DNA of 64,000 nt from an uncultured Prevotella sp. (lineage in GTDB: Bacteria > Bacteroidota > Bacteroidia > Bacteroidales > Bacteroidaceae), in NCBI GenBank assembly GCA_934256705.1, contig CAKQPF010000006.1, forward strand, positions 29,642 through 93,641, given 5' to 3'. Under the pieces are notes generated by a model. The model did not search any database. It had not been told where the DNA came from and saw nothing but the letters and a program-made list of their open reading frames with translations. Made by a program: the position numbers and the translations under genes. Below are positions 32,585-40,316 of the stretch, piece after piece. The stretch's first letter is position 1. The number at the start of each line of letters is the position of its first letter.

Positions 32585-34459
32585 ATGAAGAAATTCATGT
32601 TTCTATTGGTCTGCCTTGCGCTCATAGCATTGCCTTTGAGCGCAAAGCAGACTTTTTTGCCTTTTCCAAAAGCCAATGACAACTACTGGCGAAAGCAGAT
32701 TCCACGCTCTATGCGCATGGATTACATACGATTGGGACACAGCTATTTAGGCAAACCTTGGACGGCTATTCCCGACTCTATCTTTGCCCAGTTCAAGCAC
32801 AACGGCAACCGCACCGGCTACGAAGCCATGAGTTTCGGAGTCAGAAGGCAGTTTTCATGCCTCGTAATGGCTGAGATAATGGAGCATAAAGGGCGCTTTC
32901 TGCCTGCTATATGCCAGGGATTGCACTACTTTATCGAAAAGGAAGCGTGGTGGGGAATACCTGCCCACTACCCGAAAGCGAAGCCGGAGCGAGGCATTCA
33001 GCCTGTAGATCTCTTCAATGCAGAGACCTCCGGGATGCTGGCATGGACGCTTTATATGCTCGATACGGACATCGAAAGGGCGGAAAAGGGGCTTTGCGAC
33101 AGCGTCAGAAACGAGATAGAGCGACGCTTTCTCTATCCCACCTTATATAATAAGCAAGGCTGGAAGCACAATGCAAACAACTGGAATACATGGATTACCG
33201 CCAACTGGATGCAGACAATGCTTATCTGCGAGCGCGACAAAGCAAGGCGCGACGAGGCAATAAAGGGGATAAAGCAATGCCTTCTCACATTCATCAAGGG
33301 CTATCCTGATGATGGCGGATGCGAGGAAGGCGTGAGCTACTGGGACTGTGCCGGCGCTTCGCTCTTCGAATCGCTATATTTCATGCAGTTTATGCCTAAG
33401 GAATCAGCGCTCCATCTCAATGATATGCAGAGAGAAAAGGTGAAGGCTATGGGGCAATTTATCACCAAAATGTATATCGATGACCTCACTTTCGTGAATT
33501 TCTCTGACGCTCAAGCCAAGAACACTCCTAACATCAACATCCTCTTTCCTTACGGAGCATACCTCAATGATGCCCCTATGACGTGCCTTGCGGCATATAT
33601 CGGAAAGAAATATAATTACTTAAAGTATCCTTCTACGCTGTTTCTGCAGTCTGGCAACTACCCTAAATTAGGCAGGGAACTGATGTTTCTCTCCATGCTT
33701 CCTCAGTTTGAATCCACCAAAGCGGAGCAACCTAAGACGGAAGAGGCATTTCTCCAGAACTCACAGATTATGGTTTCGCGGAGCAATGACTGGTTTGTGG
33801 CGATAAAAGGCGGGCATAATGCTGAGAGTCATAATCATAATGACGTGGGAAACTTTATACTTTATCATCGTAATAAGCCCGTTATCATCGACCTTGGACG
33901 CGACACTTACACTGCTCTTTCCTTCAGCAATCGCCGCTTTGAACTGATGAATTGCCGTTCATCCTATCATAATGTACCTCTAATCAATGGATTAGAGCAG
34001 AGGGATGGCAAGGCTTTCAGAGCTCTGAATGTGGAGCATATCAGTGGCAATTTAGGCAATGGAATTGTGGCTTCATGCTGCATGGATATAGAGAAAGCCT
34101 ACCCTAAGGAGGCTAATGTCAGCAAATGGACGAGGACAATGACCCTGAATGGCGCAGCGGAAACGGTGCAACTAACAGATAGTTTCGCTCTTGCTAATCA
34201 GCAAAAGCCTGTCGAAATCATCATGATGACCTATGGTGAGCCTTGTCTTGACGCAGAGGGCATGGTACTTTTGGGCAATAAGTCAGTGCGCCTTGCATTG
34301 CCTTTAGATAGTACCAGCGTAAGTTGGGAGAAAGTAGAAATGCCTGATGGCATAATGAAAGAGCAATGGAATGACAATGTTTACCGCATTATCATCACCC
34401 TAAAGGATAACTATCGCAACGGAAAAGTGACGCTACGTTTCTGCAATAGGGGCATTTAG
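32585..34459 (+). CDS. Heparinase II/III-like protein, probable polysaccharide lyase
   Basis: This 624-residue protein has a signal peptide (MKKFMFLLVCLALIALPLSA). An alpha/alpha toroid N-terminal region (about 30-370; WNTWITANWMQTM, DGGCEEGVSYWDCAG) precedes a heparinase II/III beta-sandwich. The sandwich starts at about 385 and includes the histidine-rich NAESHNHNDVGNF at about 412. The layout matches uronic acid-acting lyases, but the substrate is not evident, and the family also contains proteins of unknown activity. It follows GH127 by 10 bp. Confidence 0.85.
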   Translation: MKKFMFLLVCLALIALPLSAKQTFLPFPKANDNYWRKQIPRSMRMDYIRLGHSYLGKPWTAIPDSIFAQFKHNGNRTGYEAMSFGVRRQFSCLVMAEIMEHKGRFLPAICQGLHYFIEKEAWWGIPAHYPKAKPERGIQPVDLFNAETSGMLAWTLYMLDTDIERAEKGLCDSVRNEIERRFLYPTLYNKQGWKHNANNWNTWITANWMQTMLICERDKARRDEAIKGIKQCLLTFIKGYPDDGGCEEGVSYWDCAGASLFESLYFMQFMPKESALHLNDMQREKVKAMGQFITKMYIDDLTFVNFSDAQAKNTPNINILFPYGAYLNDAPMTCLAAYIGKKYNYLKYPSTLFLQSGNYPKLGRELMFLSMLPQFESTKAEQPKTEEAFLQNSQIMVSRSNDWFVAIKGGHNAESHNHNDVGNFILYHRNKPVIIDLGRDTYTALSFSNRRFELMNCRSSYHNVPLINGLEQRDGKAFRALNVEHISGNLGNGIVASCCMDIEKAYPKEANVSKWTRTMTLNGAAETVQLTDSFALANQQKPVEIIMMTYGEPCLDAEGMVLLGNKSVRLALPLDSTSVSWEKVEMPDGIMKEQWNDNVYRIIITLKDNYRNGKVTLRFCNRGI

Positions 34460-34514
34460 ACACTGCAACAACGCAAGTATCTGACTTTCATCTTTTCGTA
34501 ATGAATCACAAATA

Positions 34515-34561
34515 AAATATAAGTAGGTAATCCGAAATATCCAGATCACCTACTTATATTT
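34515..34561. terminator. Bidirectional terminator between lyase-like gene and GH43 gene
   Basis: A 14-bp perfect stem (34515-34528 with 34548-34561) lies between convergent genes, with A- and T-rich ends. Confidence 0.8.
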
Positions 34562-34596
34562 AAGCAACCGAGCGGTGAAAACGCCGTGTTGCAAGA

Positions 34597-36375
34597 CTAT
34601 TTCTCAAAATGTATCCAATCGATGTCGAGGAAAGCGGCATCGTTTTTCTTTTCAGTGCGGGTGTTGAAGAAGCCCACTTTGGCACCAATCCACTTGCCTT
34701 CACGCATCTGGAATGGCTCTCCAATCTTGACAAACTTCTTTCCGTCAAGGCTATAGCTCCACTCTGCAATGCCTTTTATCTGGTTTGCAATGCCTTCACT
34801 ATGCACATTCACGCGCAGCCACACCTCCTGTGAAGCGATGCGAGCAGAAGGAATATCATCCACGGCATACTTCACGGTGTAAGGTTCAGGCATCTTTGCG
34901 CTCTTGAGAGCCACCTGTTTGACTACCTTTTCCGCCTTTCCCTTATCCGCTTTCTCACATACTACATACTGTAGGACAATGCCTTCATCCTTAGTATCGA
35001 CAAATTTGAGGGCAGAATAGTCCAGTCCCTGCATTATCATACCGGCGCTTTCACCCAGTATCTTGTCCGCAGGACGATAGTCAGCAGTGCGGTTTGGCAC
35101 GAATTTCACCTTGGCTGTAGCAGTGAAATTCTCCGTTGGCACCTTCTGAAGGAGCAGATTTGGCAAGTCGAAAAGGTTCTTCACGTTCTCCCCCTGCTGC
35201 ACTCCGTAGAGGCGAAGGCGTGACTTGTTTGCATCACAGAAATACCAGTAATGACTGTAAGGACCGTTCCATTGCCACTGAAGTCCGAGGTCCACGCTGT
35301 TGAAGTCATCGGATTCGGAAGGCTGGAAGTTGCCGCTTGAAGGTAGATTAGGCTTTTTCCACTGCTGCACAGGGTCTCCGCATCCATCTCCATCCTTGTC
35401 ATCACCGATCACGAGCCAGTCATTGACCCACTTGGCAGGCTGCAGATGCACCACTCTGCCATAGGCATGCTTGTCCTGGAAGTGCAGGAACCAGTCCTCG
35501 CCATTCTGAGTATCCACCCAGGCACCTTGGTGCGGGCCGTTCACTTTCTTGTTTTTTCCCTGCGCCATTCCCACATATTCCTCGTAAGGACCGAAAGGAT
35601 TGCGTGAGCGGAGTTCGACTTGCCAACCGTATTTCACGCCGCCAGCCGGGCTCATGATGTAGTAATAACCGTTGCGCTTATAGAATTTCGTGCCCTCGAT
35701 GGTAGGTTGGTCCTCGTGTCCATCATATACTATGCGTGAAGGACCTATGATTCTGGTGCCATCAGGCGACATCGGAGCAACGAAAAGCACCGACTTTATG
35801 CCAGCGCGGGAGCCGGCGCAACCATGTGAAAGGTAAGCTTTTCCGTCCTCATCCCATAGAGGGCAGCAGTCGATAAGTCCTTTTCCTTTCATCACCCATG
35901 TGATTGGTTCCCACGGTCCGCGCGGATCCTGGGTCTTGGTCATGAAAAGTCCCTGGTCAGGGTCACCACAATAGATGTAGAACCATCCGTCATGATAGCG
36001 TATGGAGGGTGCCCAGACATAGTTGCCATGCTGTGTTTTCCTGCGCCAGTCGAGGTCCGTGCCCTGATATTCAGGCAATACCGGATAGTCATCGAGCAGG
36101 GCTGCGCCGATGATTTCCCAGTTGACGAGGTCTGTGCTGTGGAGAATCTGCAGTCCAGGAAAGCACTGGAATGAGGAAGAAGTCATGTAATAATCATTTC
36201 CCACTCGGCAAACGTCCGGGTCGGAATAGTCAGCATCAATGACAGGATTGCGGTACATACCGCCTTTGAGGTTAGGATTCCACGTCTGTGAAGGCTTCTG
36301 CGCATTGGCTTCGAGAGGGAAACCAGCAACTGTAAGTGCCACTGCAGCGAATGGAATCAGGAGTTTTTTGATCAT
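34597..36375 (-). CDS. Secreted GH43 family glycosidase
   Basis: A five-bladed beta-propeller glycosidase active on arabinose- or xylose-containing glycans. The 592 residues start with a signal peptide (MIKKLLIPFAAVALTVAG). The catalytic base is in DADYSDPDVCRVG (about residue 50), the pKa-modulating aspartate is in LIDCCPLWDEDGKAYL, and the acid is in QPTIEGTKFYKRN (about residue 220). A C-terminal concanavalin-like sandwich starts near 385 (DDFNSVDLGLQWQWNGPYS). Its -7 box is at 36453-36461. It is convergent with the GH35-GH127-lyase cluster, with related function. Confidence 0.94.
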   Translation of the reverse strand: MIKKLLIPFAAVALTVAGFPLEANAQKPSQTWNPNLKGGMYRNPVIDADYSDPDVCRVGNDYYMTSSSFQCFPGLQILHSTDLVNWEIIGAALLDDYPVLPEYQGTDLDWRRKTQHGNYVWAPSIRYHDGWFYIYCGDPDQGLFMTKTQDPRGPWEPITWVMKGKGLIDCCPLWDEDGKAYLSHGCAGSRAGIKSVLFVAPMSPDGTRIIGPSRIVYDGHEDQPTIEGTKFYKRNGYYYIMSPAGGVKYGWQVELRSRNPFGPYEEYVGMAQGKNKKVNGPHQGAWVDTQNGEDWFLHFQDKHAYGRVVHLQPAKWVNDWLVIGDDKDGDGCGDPVQQWKKPNLPSSGNFQPSESDDFNSVDLGLQWQWNGPYSHYWYFCDANKSRLRLYGVQQGENVKNLFDLPNLLLQKVPTENFTATAKVKFVPNRTADYRPADKILGESAGMIMQGLDYSALKFVDTKDEGIVLQYVVCEKADKGKAEKVVKQVALKSAKMPEPYTVKYAVDDIPSARIASQEVWLRVNVHSEGIANQIKGIAEWSYSLDGKKFVKIGEPFQMREGKWIGAKVGFFNTRTEKKNDAAFLDIDWIHFEK

Positions 36376-36452
36376 GATGATAGTCAGTTGTAGATTGAAT
36401 AATATAGTCAGCAGTTGTCTTTACCACAGCATTCTATGGCAAGAAATCAGGT

Positions 36453-36461
36453 GCAAAGATA
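36453..36461 (-). promoter_or_regulatory. GH43 gene promoter -7 box
   Basis: The minus-strand reading TATCTTTGC matches TAnnTTTGY and is placed 78 bp before the ATG. Confidence 0.65.
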
Positions 36462-36514
36462 AGGAAAATAAATGAGAAAAATGAGAGATTGCCGTTTTTT
36501 CTCCATCACAAAGG

Positions 36515-37537
36515 TCAAATAACGTCCTGAAGGCGACATGGGAATGATCTCTCTTGACGTATCGGCTTACCGATATTTTCCATAAGGAAGTCCCTGACAG
36601 CATTGGTATAGTCGGCACGATGGTCGCTGTAAGCAGTGGCATGAACCGAATTTTCCGCCACAAAGACGCTCTTTCTGCCCTGACTTTTCGCCTCATAGAC
36701 CTTGCTAAGCATGACGTAAGGCACGAAGTCATCTTTCTCGCCGTGGATGAAAAGCATCGGTCTGGTGCTCTTTCTCACTTGAGATATTTGGCTTGCCTCA
36801 TCGAATGACCAGCCGTATCTCAACTTACACATAGCCGAAGCGACGTCCATCAGAGGAAATTCCGGCAGTCCAAACTGTGCTTTCAGCTGCGCTTTGAATT
36901 CATCTCTCACACTGGAGAATCCGCAATCCTCCACAAAGCACTTGATATAGAGGGGCGTTTTCTCGCCAGAGAGCGCCATCACCGTGGCGGCACCCATGGA
37001 AATGCCGTGGACCACCTGCCGGGTATGCGCACCGTCAGCGAAGATATCGTCAGCCGCCTGCGCCCATCTGAGCACGTCAAAGCGGTCATTCCATCCCATC
37101 TGGATATGATCTCCCTCGCTCAAGCCGTGGCCGTAGAGGTCCGGCAGGAGCACATTGTATTCGAGGTCGTGATTATACAGGAAAGCGATATGGAGCATTC
37201 CCTCTGCCCTCACCTTGTAGCCATGCACTATGATGGCAGTCTTGTCGGTCTTTTTCGGCGCAAAGAGATAAATGGCATGGGCACGATAACCAGACGGCAT
37301 GACGAGGAATGTGTCCCTCACCTGCCTGTTCTGATATACGGAATCCATCCATTCCCCTATCCATGGGCACTCTTTCGTCATCCGCTGCTTCCAATGCTTG
37401 GCGGTCATCCGCTCGGCTTTAGGATAGTCCAACGAATAATTGAGCATATAGCAGCCCGTGCCAATGAGTCCAGCCACTATGATGATAACTCCCAATATGG
37501 CTGTAATTACTATCCTCCTTTTGGTGTTCTTAACCAT
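36515..37537 (-). CDS. Alpha/beta hydrolase with N-terminal membrane anchor
   Basis: This 340-residue protein has one membrane segment at residues about 9-32 (IVITAILGVIIIVAGLIGTG) and a serine hydrolase domain. The nucleophile elbow is HGISMGAATVM (about Ser185), the aspartate is in IHGEKDDFVP (about residue 272), and the histidine is in VHATAYSDH (about residue 300). The family covers esterases and acyl transferases, and the substrate is unknown. It lies upstream of GH43 on the same strand with its own -7 box at 37645-37653. Confidence 0.88.
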   Translation of the reverse strand: MVKNTKRRIVITAILGVIIIVAGLIGTGCYMLNYSLDYPKAERMTAKHWKQRMTKECPWIGEWMDSVYQNRQVRDTFLVMPSGYRAHAIYLFAPKKTDKTAIIVHGYKVRAEGMLHIAFLYNHDLEYNVLLPDLYGHGLSEGDHIQMGWNDRFDVLRWAQAADDIFADGAHTRQVVHGISMGAATVMALSGEKTPLYIKCFVEDCGFSSVRDEFKAQLKAQFGLPEFPLMDVASAMCKLRYGWSFDEASQISQVRKSTRPMLFIHGEKDDFVPYVMLSKVYEAKSQGRKSVFVAENSVHATAYSDHRADYTNAVRDFLMENIGKPIRQERSFPCRLQDVI

Positions 37538-37644
37538 AAAATACTGAATTACGCTACTCTAAATCCTATAATCCGCTTGCTTCTCGCTTGCTTCGGGCTG
37601 ACAGTTTCAGTCAGTTTCTTGCGATAAGCATAACCTATACGTGT

Positions 37645-37653
37645 GCAAAAATA
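37645..37653 (-). promoter_or_regulatory. Promoter -7 box of the alpha/beta hydrolase gene
   Basis: The minus-strand reading TATTTTTGC matches TAnnTTTGY, 108 bp before the ATG. Confidence 0.5.
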
Positions 37654-37751
37654 ATATTTTTATCGGAGAAATCGGCAGCTTTGCCAATTTTTTGAATCTT
37701 TTTCACCTTAATTAAGAGAGAATCAATGGATTGATGTTGTTTGGTTGTTGT

Positions 37752-38143
37752 TATAAAGTATCAATAGATAAAAATATGGTAATTATAAATAAAAACAATA
37801 TTTCAGACCACCTGTTTGCGCCAAATTGGTATTTTTATATTATCTTTCTATATTTTTATCCATTGATATTTTATACGAAAGGAGGGCCTGAGCGAGGGAA
37901 AATTGTTCGATTTTTCTGGCAATGACGAGATAAAAGAAAAATGCTTTTGCAACGAATTGAGAACCAATGGGTTGCAAAAGCATAGATATTAGGAGGTAAA
38001 AGCATAGTTATTAGGAGGTAATATCATAGCTTTTAGGAGGTAAAAGCTATGATATTGCAACGTGATAGCTATGATATTGCAAAATGATAGCTAAAACATC
38101 GTGAAATGATAGCTATGCTGTCGGTGTTTTGTTCTGTTTTTCC
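37752..38143 (+). mobile_element. Composite repeat element, copy 2
   Basis: A MITE-like hairpin (37752-37875) has inverted ends around ATCAATAGATAAAAATAT and ATATTTTTATCCATTGAT. The linker has GGAGGGCCTGAGCGAGGG and TTGTTCGATTTTTC. A perfect 12-bp hairpin follows (37942-37953 with 37971-37982), then a 22-bp array of seven units (starts 37979, 38001, 38023, 38045, 38067, 38089, 38111) and the tail GTTCTGTTTTTCC. It fills most of the 655-bp gap to the FecR gene. No gene is seen. Confidence 0.88.
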
Positions 38144-38192
38144 TATCCTTACATACCATTGTAAAATGGTTGCGACGACGTGCGGACTGGAG

Positions 38193-39398
38193 TCATTTTG
38201 CATTGCTGGCGCTGCCCTGCAGATGCTTGATGTGGAGGGTTTCATCTGTCAATGTGGCTGTGAAAGCGCCGTAGCTGTTGAGCAGGTCGATGGCTCTTCG
38301 GAGCGATTCGTCACGTTTGCAGAAGAATCGGAACTTGAGGTCTTTCAGCGCTTTGTCGTCGAAGATGACATTGACATTATACCATTTTCCTATCCTTGTG
38401 GCAATCTCCAGCAGCGACTCTTCGTCGAAATAGAGATAACCAGTTCGCCAGAACTCATATTTCTCCATGTCTTCACTGATCACTGACAACCGGTCTGCAC
38501 CGAGCAAAGCGGTCTGTCCCGGCGACAGACGCTTGTAGCTGTTGTCCGCTTTGTCCTTCACCTCCACTACGCCTCTGATGAGCGCCACCTTACTTGTGAA
38601 GTCCTTGCATGAACTGACGCACAGTTCGGTACCGAGAACTCTTGCTTCGATGTCTCTCGTGGCGATGACGAATGGATGTTCCGCATCCTTGGTCACCTTG
38701 AAGTACGCTTCACCTTCGAGATATACGTTTCGTTCTCCGCCGATGAAACGTGTAGGATAGGTAAGTTTTGTTCCGGCATACATCCACACTTCCGTGCCGT
38801 CAGGGAGGGTGAGATGATAGCTTTTTCCGGAAGGAATGGTGATGGTTAGTTCGTCGAGTGGCACGTTGTCGGTCTCATATCCGAGGGCTTTCCATATTCT
38901 GGACTGCACTTTGGCAGCAGAAGTGGCAGTCGTGGCATTGTCAGTCTGCTCAGCGAGGGTCACGGCCTCATCGCTGGATTTTGAAGTAATGGTGATGTTT
39001 GGGTTCTCGTCTTCTATCTTTGCATATTCGTATTCGGGATGGTCTGGCGAGGTTTTCATGCCGCCAATCATGAAGAAGCCCATGATGGCGATGGCTGCAA
39101 TGGAGGAAATGACATAGATTACTTTCTTCCAGTCGAGCATCTCAATGATGTTGCCGCCGGATGGGGTCGTTTCATGGTCATCATCCGTCTTCATCCTTTG
39201 TCTCAGACTGCTCCATTCAGCATCTATGTCCACCGGATCGCTGCTTTCTCTGAGGCACGCCTTTATGGCCAAGGCATCCTTTGCGAGATGCTTTGCCTCA
39301 TCATTCTGCAGGATTTCAGCAAGCTGCTGGTCAGTCAAGTCGTAGTCCTGATCGAGCAGATCGACGATATTATCAATATTTTTATCTTCTATAGTCAT
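38193..39398 (-). CDS. FecR family anti-sigma factor
   Basis: A membrane protein of trans-envelope signalling. The 401 residues have a cytoplasmic sigma-binding N-terminus (residues 1-85), one membrane segment at about 92-112 (VIYVISSIAAIAIMGFFMIG), then a periplasmic FecR domain (YLEGEAYFKVTKDAEHPFVI, DIEARVLGTEL). The C-terminal DUF4974-like domain (FDEESLLEIATRIGKWYNV) meets the STN domain of a TonB-dependent transducer. It is 92 bp downstream of an ECF sigma gene. No SusC follows; instead a composite repeat element follows its stop codon. Confidence 0.93.
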   Translation of the reverse strand: MTIEDKNIDNIVDLLDQDYDLTDQQLAEILQNDEAKHLAKDALAIKACLRESSDPVDIDAEWSSLRQRMKTDDDHETTPSGGNIIEMLDWKKVIYVISSIAAIAIMGFFMIGGMKTSPDHPEYEYAKIEDENPNITITSKSSDEAVTLAEQTDNATTATSAAKVQSRIWKALGYETDNVPLDELTITIPSGKSYHLTLPDGTEVWMYAGTKLTYPTRFIGGERNVYLEGEAYFKVTKDAEHPFVIATRDIEARVLGTELCVSSCKDFTSKVALIRGVVEVKDKADNSYKRLSPGQTALLGADRLSVISEDMEKYEFWRTGYLYFDEESLLEIATRIGKWYNVNVIFDDKALKDLKFRFFCKRDESLRRAIDLLNSYGAFTATLTDETLHIKHLQGSASNAK

Positions 39399-39490
39399 TC
39401 CAATTGTAATAGTCTTTTCAGGTAGGATTCTATATTTAATCCGTTTTAATATTGTAGAAGTGTAAAAGAAAAGGTGAAAGTTAGCGGTTT

Positions 39491-39994
39491 TTAACTATTG
39501 TTTTCACATTCCTTTCTGATTTTAAGTATTGCTTTGGCTATATGTTTCTTGATGCTGCTTAGGCTAATCTGCAGTTCTTCAGCTATGTCAGCATATCTTC
39601 GCCCGTCGATGAAAGCCCTGTTGATGATGGTCTGGTCCATCTCGGGAAGAGTGCCTATGGCTTTTTCTATCTTTTCGAATCGGATGGAATCAGAGTCCTC
39701 GTTCAGGGCGGAATCGGCTTCCATGGAGAACGTGGCCTTGAAGAACTCTATGTAATTCTGGCGGGTAGTGAGTTTTCTGATGTGGTCAATGCATCTGTTG
39801 TGCACAGACCTGTAGAGCATAGCATTCCTTTTGTTTTCAGGAATGCTGTCCCACTGTCTCCATAATTGCTCGAACACGTCAGCAATAATGTCACGGCATA
39901 ATTCGCCATCATCTATCATCTGCATAGCGTAGTGATAGAGTTTGGCATAATTGCTGCGGAAAAGTGTCTCTATGTCATTGTCATATTGGTTCAC
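39491..39994 (-). CDS. ECF sigma-70 factor (orphan pair with FecR)
   Basis: An extracytoplasmic sigma factor of 167 residues. Region 2 (about 5-75) contains LCRDIIADVFEQLWRQW. Region 4 (about 105-160) has the helix-turn-helix DGRRYADIAEELQISLSSIKKHIA. It starts at a GTG (39992-39994), because no ATG occurs before region 2. A perfect -7 box (39999-40007) sits only 4 bp upstream, so the mRNA is likely leaderless. It pairs with the FecR downstream. Which SusC is the receptor is not clear, since the pair lies after locus 1, not before it. Confidence 0.92.
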   Translation of the reverse strand: MNQYDNDIETLFRSNYAKLYHYAMQMIDDGELCRDIIADVFEQLWRQWDSIPENKRNAMLYRSVHNRCIDHIRKLTTRQNYIEFFKATFSMEADSALNEDSDSIRFEKIEKAIGTLPEMDQTIINRAFIDGRRYADIAEELQISLSSIKKHIAKAILKIRKECENNS

Positions 39995-39998
39995 TACT

Positions 39999-40007
39999 GC
40001 AAAGTTA
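39999..40007 (-). promoter_or_regulatory. ECF sigma gene promoter -7 box, leaderless arrangement
   Basis: The minus-strand reading TAACTTTGC is a perfect TAnnTTTGY. Only 4 bp separate it from the start codon. Confidence 0.65.
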
Positions 40008-40144
40008 ATTATTTTTTTTAATTATTTCATGGTTTCGAATTATTTTTGCAATATTTTGTTTTGGAATGTGCATCAAAAATGATGATTTGTAATCATTTGA
40101 CGCAAAATCAAGGCAAAAACAGTAGCGAAACACGTGATAGAAAT

Positions 40145-40184
40145 CAAAAAAGGAAGCCCGGTATCGTTACGACACCAGACTTCC
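40145..40184 (-). terminator. Terminator of the locus 1 operon
   Basis: A stem-loop at 40152-40184 (arms GGAAG/CTTCC with inner GGTATCG/CGACACC) is followed in the minus direction by six T. It lies 130 bp after the TldD-like stop. The 322-bp gap otherwise has no gene. Confidence 0.8.
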
Positions 40185-40316
40185 ATGTCATGGAGAGAAC
40201 AGCATTCATTTCCTGCCGGAATGATATTGATGTGAGGAAACAATCAGTCTATTGCCATGGTCGTCATGGCTTTCCGCGAATGAAAAATGACAATCGGAGA
40301 ACGGCAGGAATGCGAA

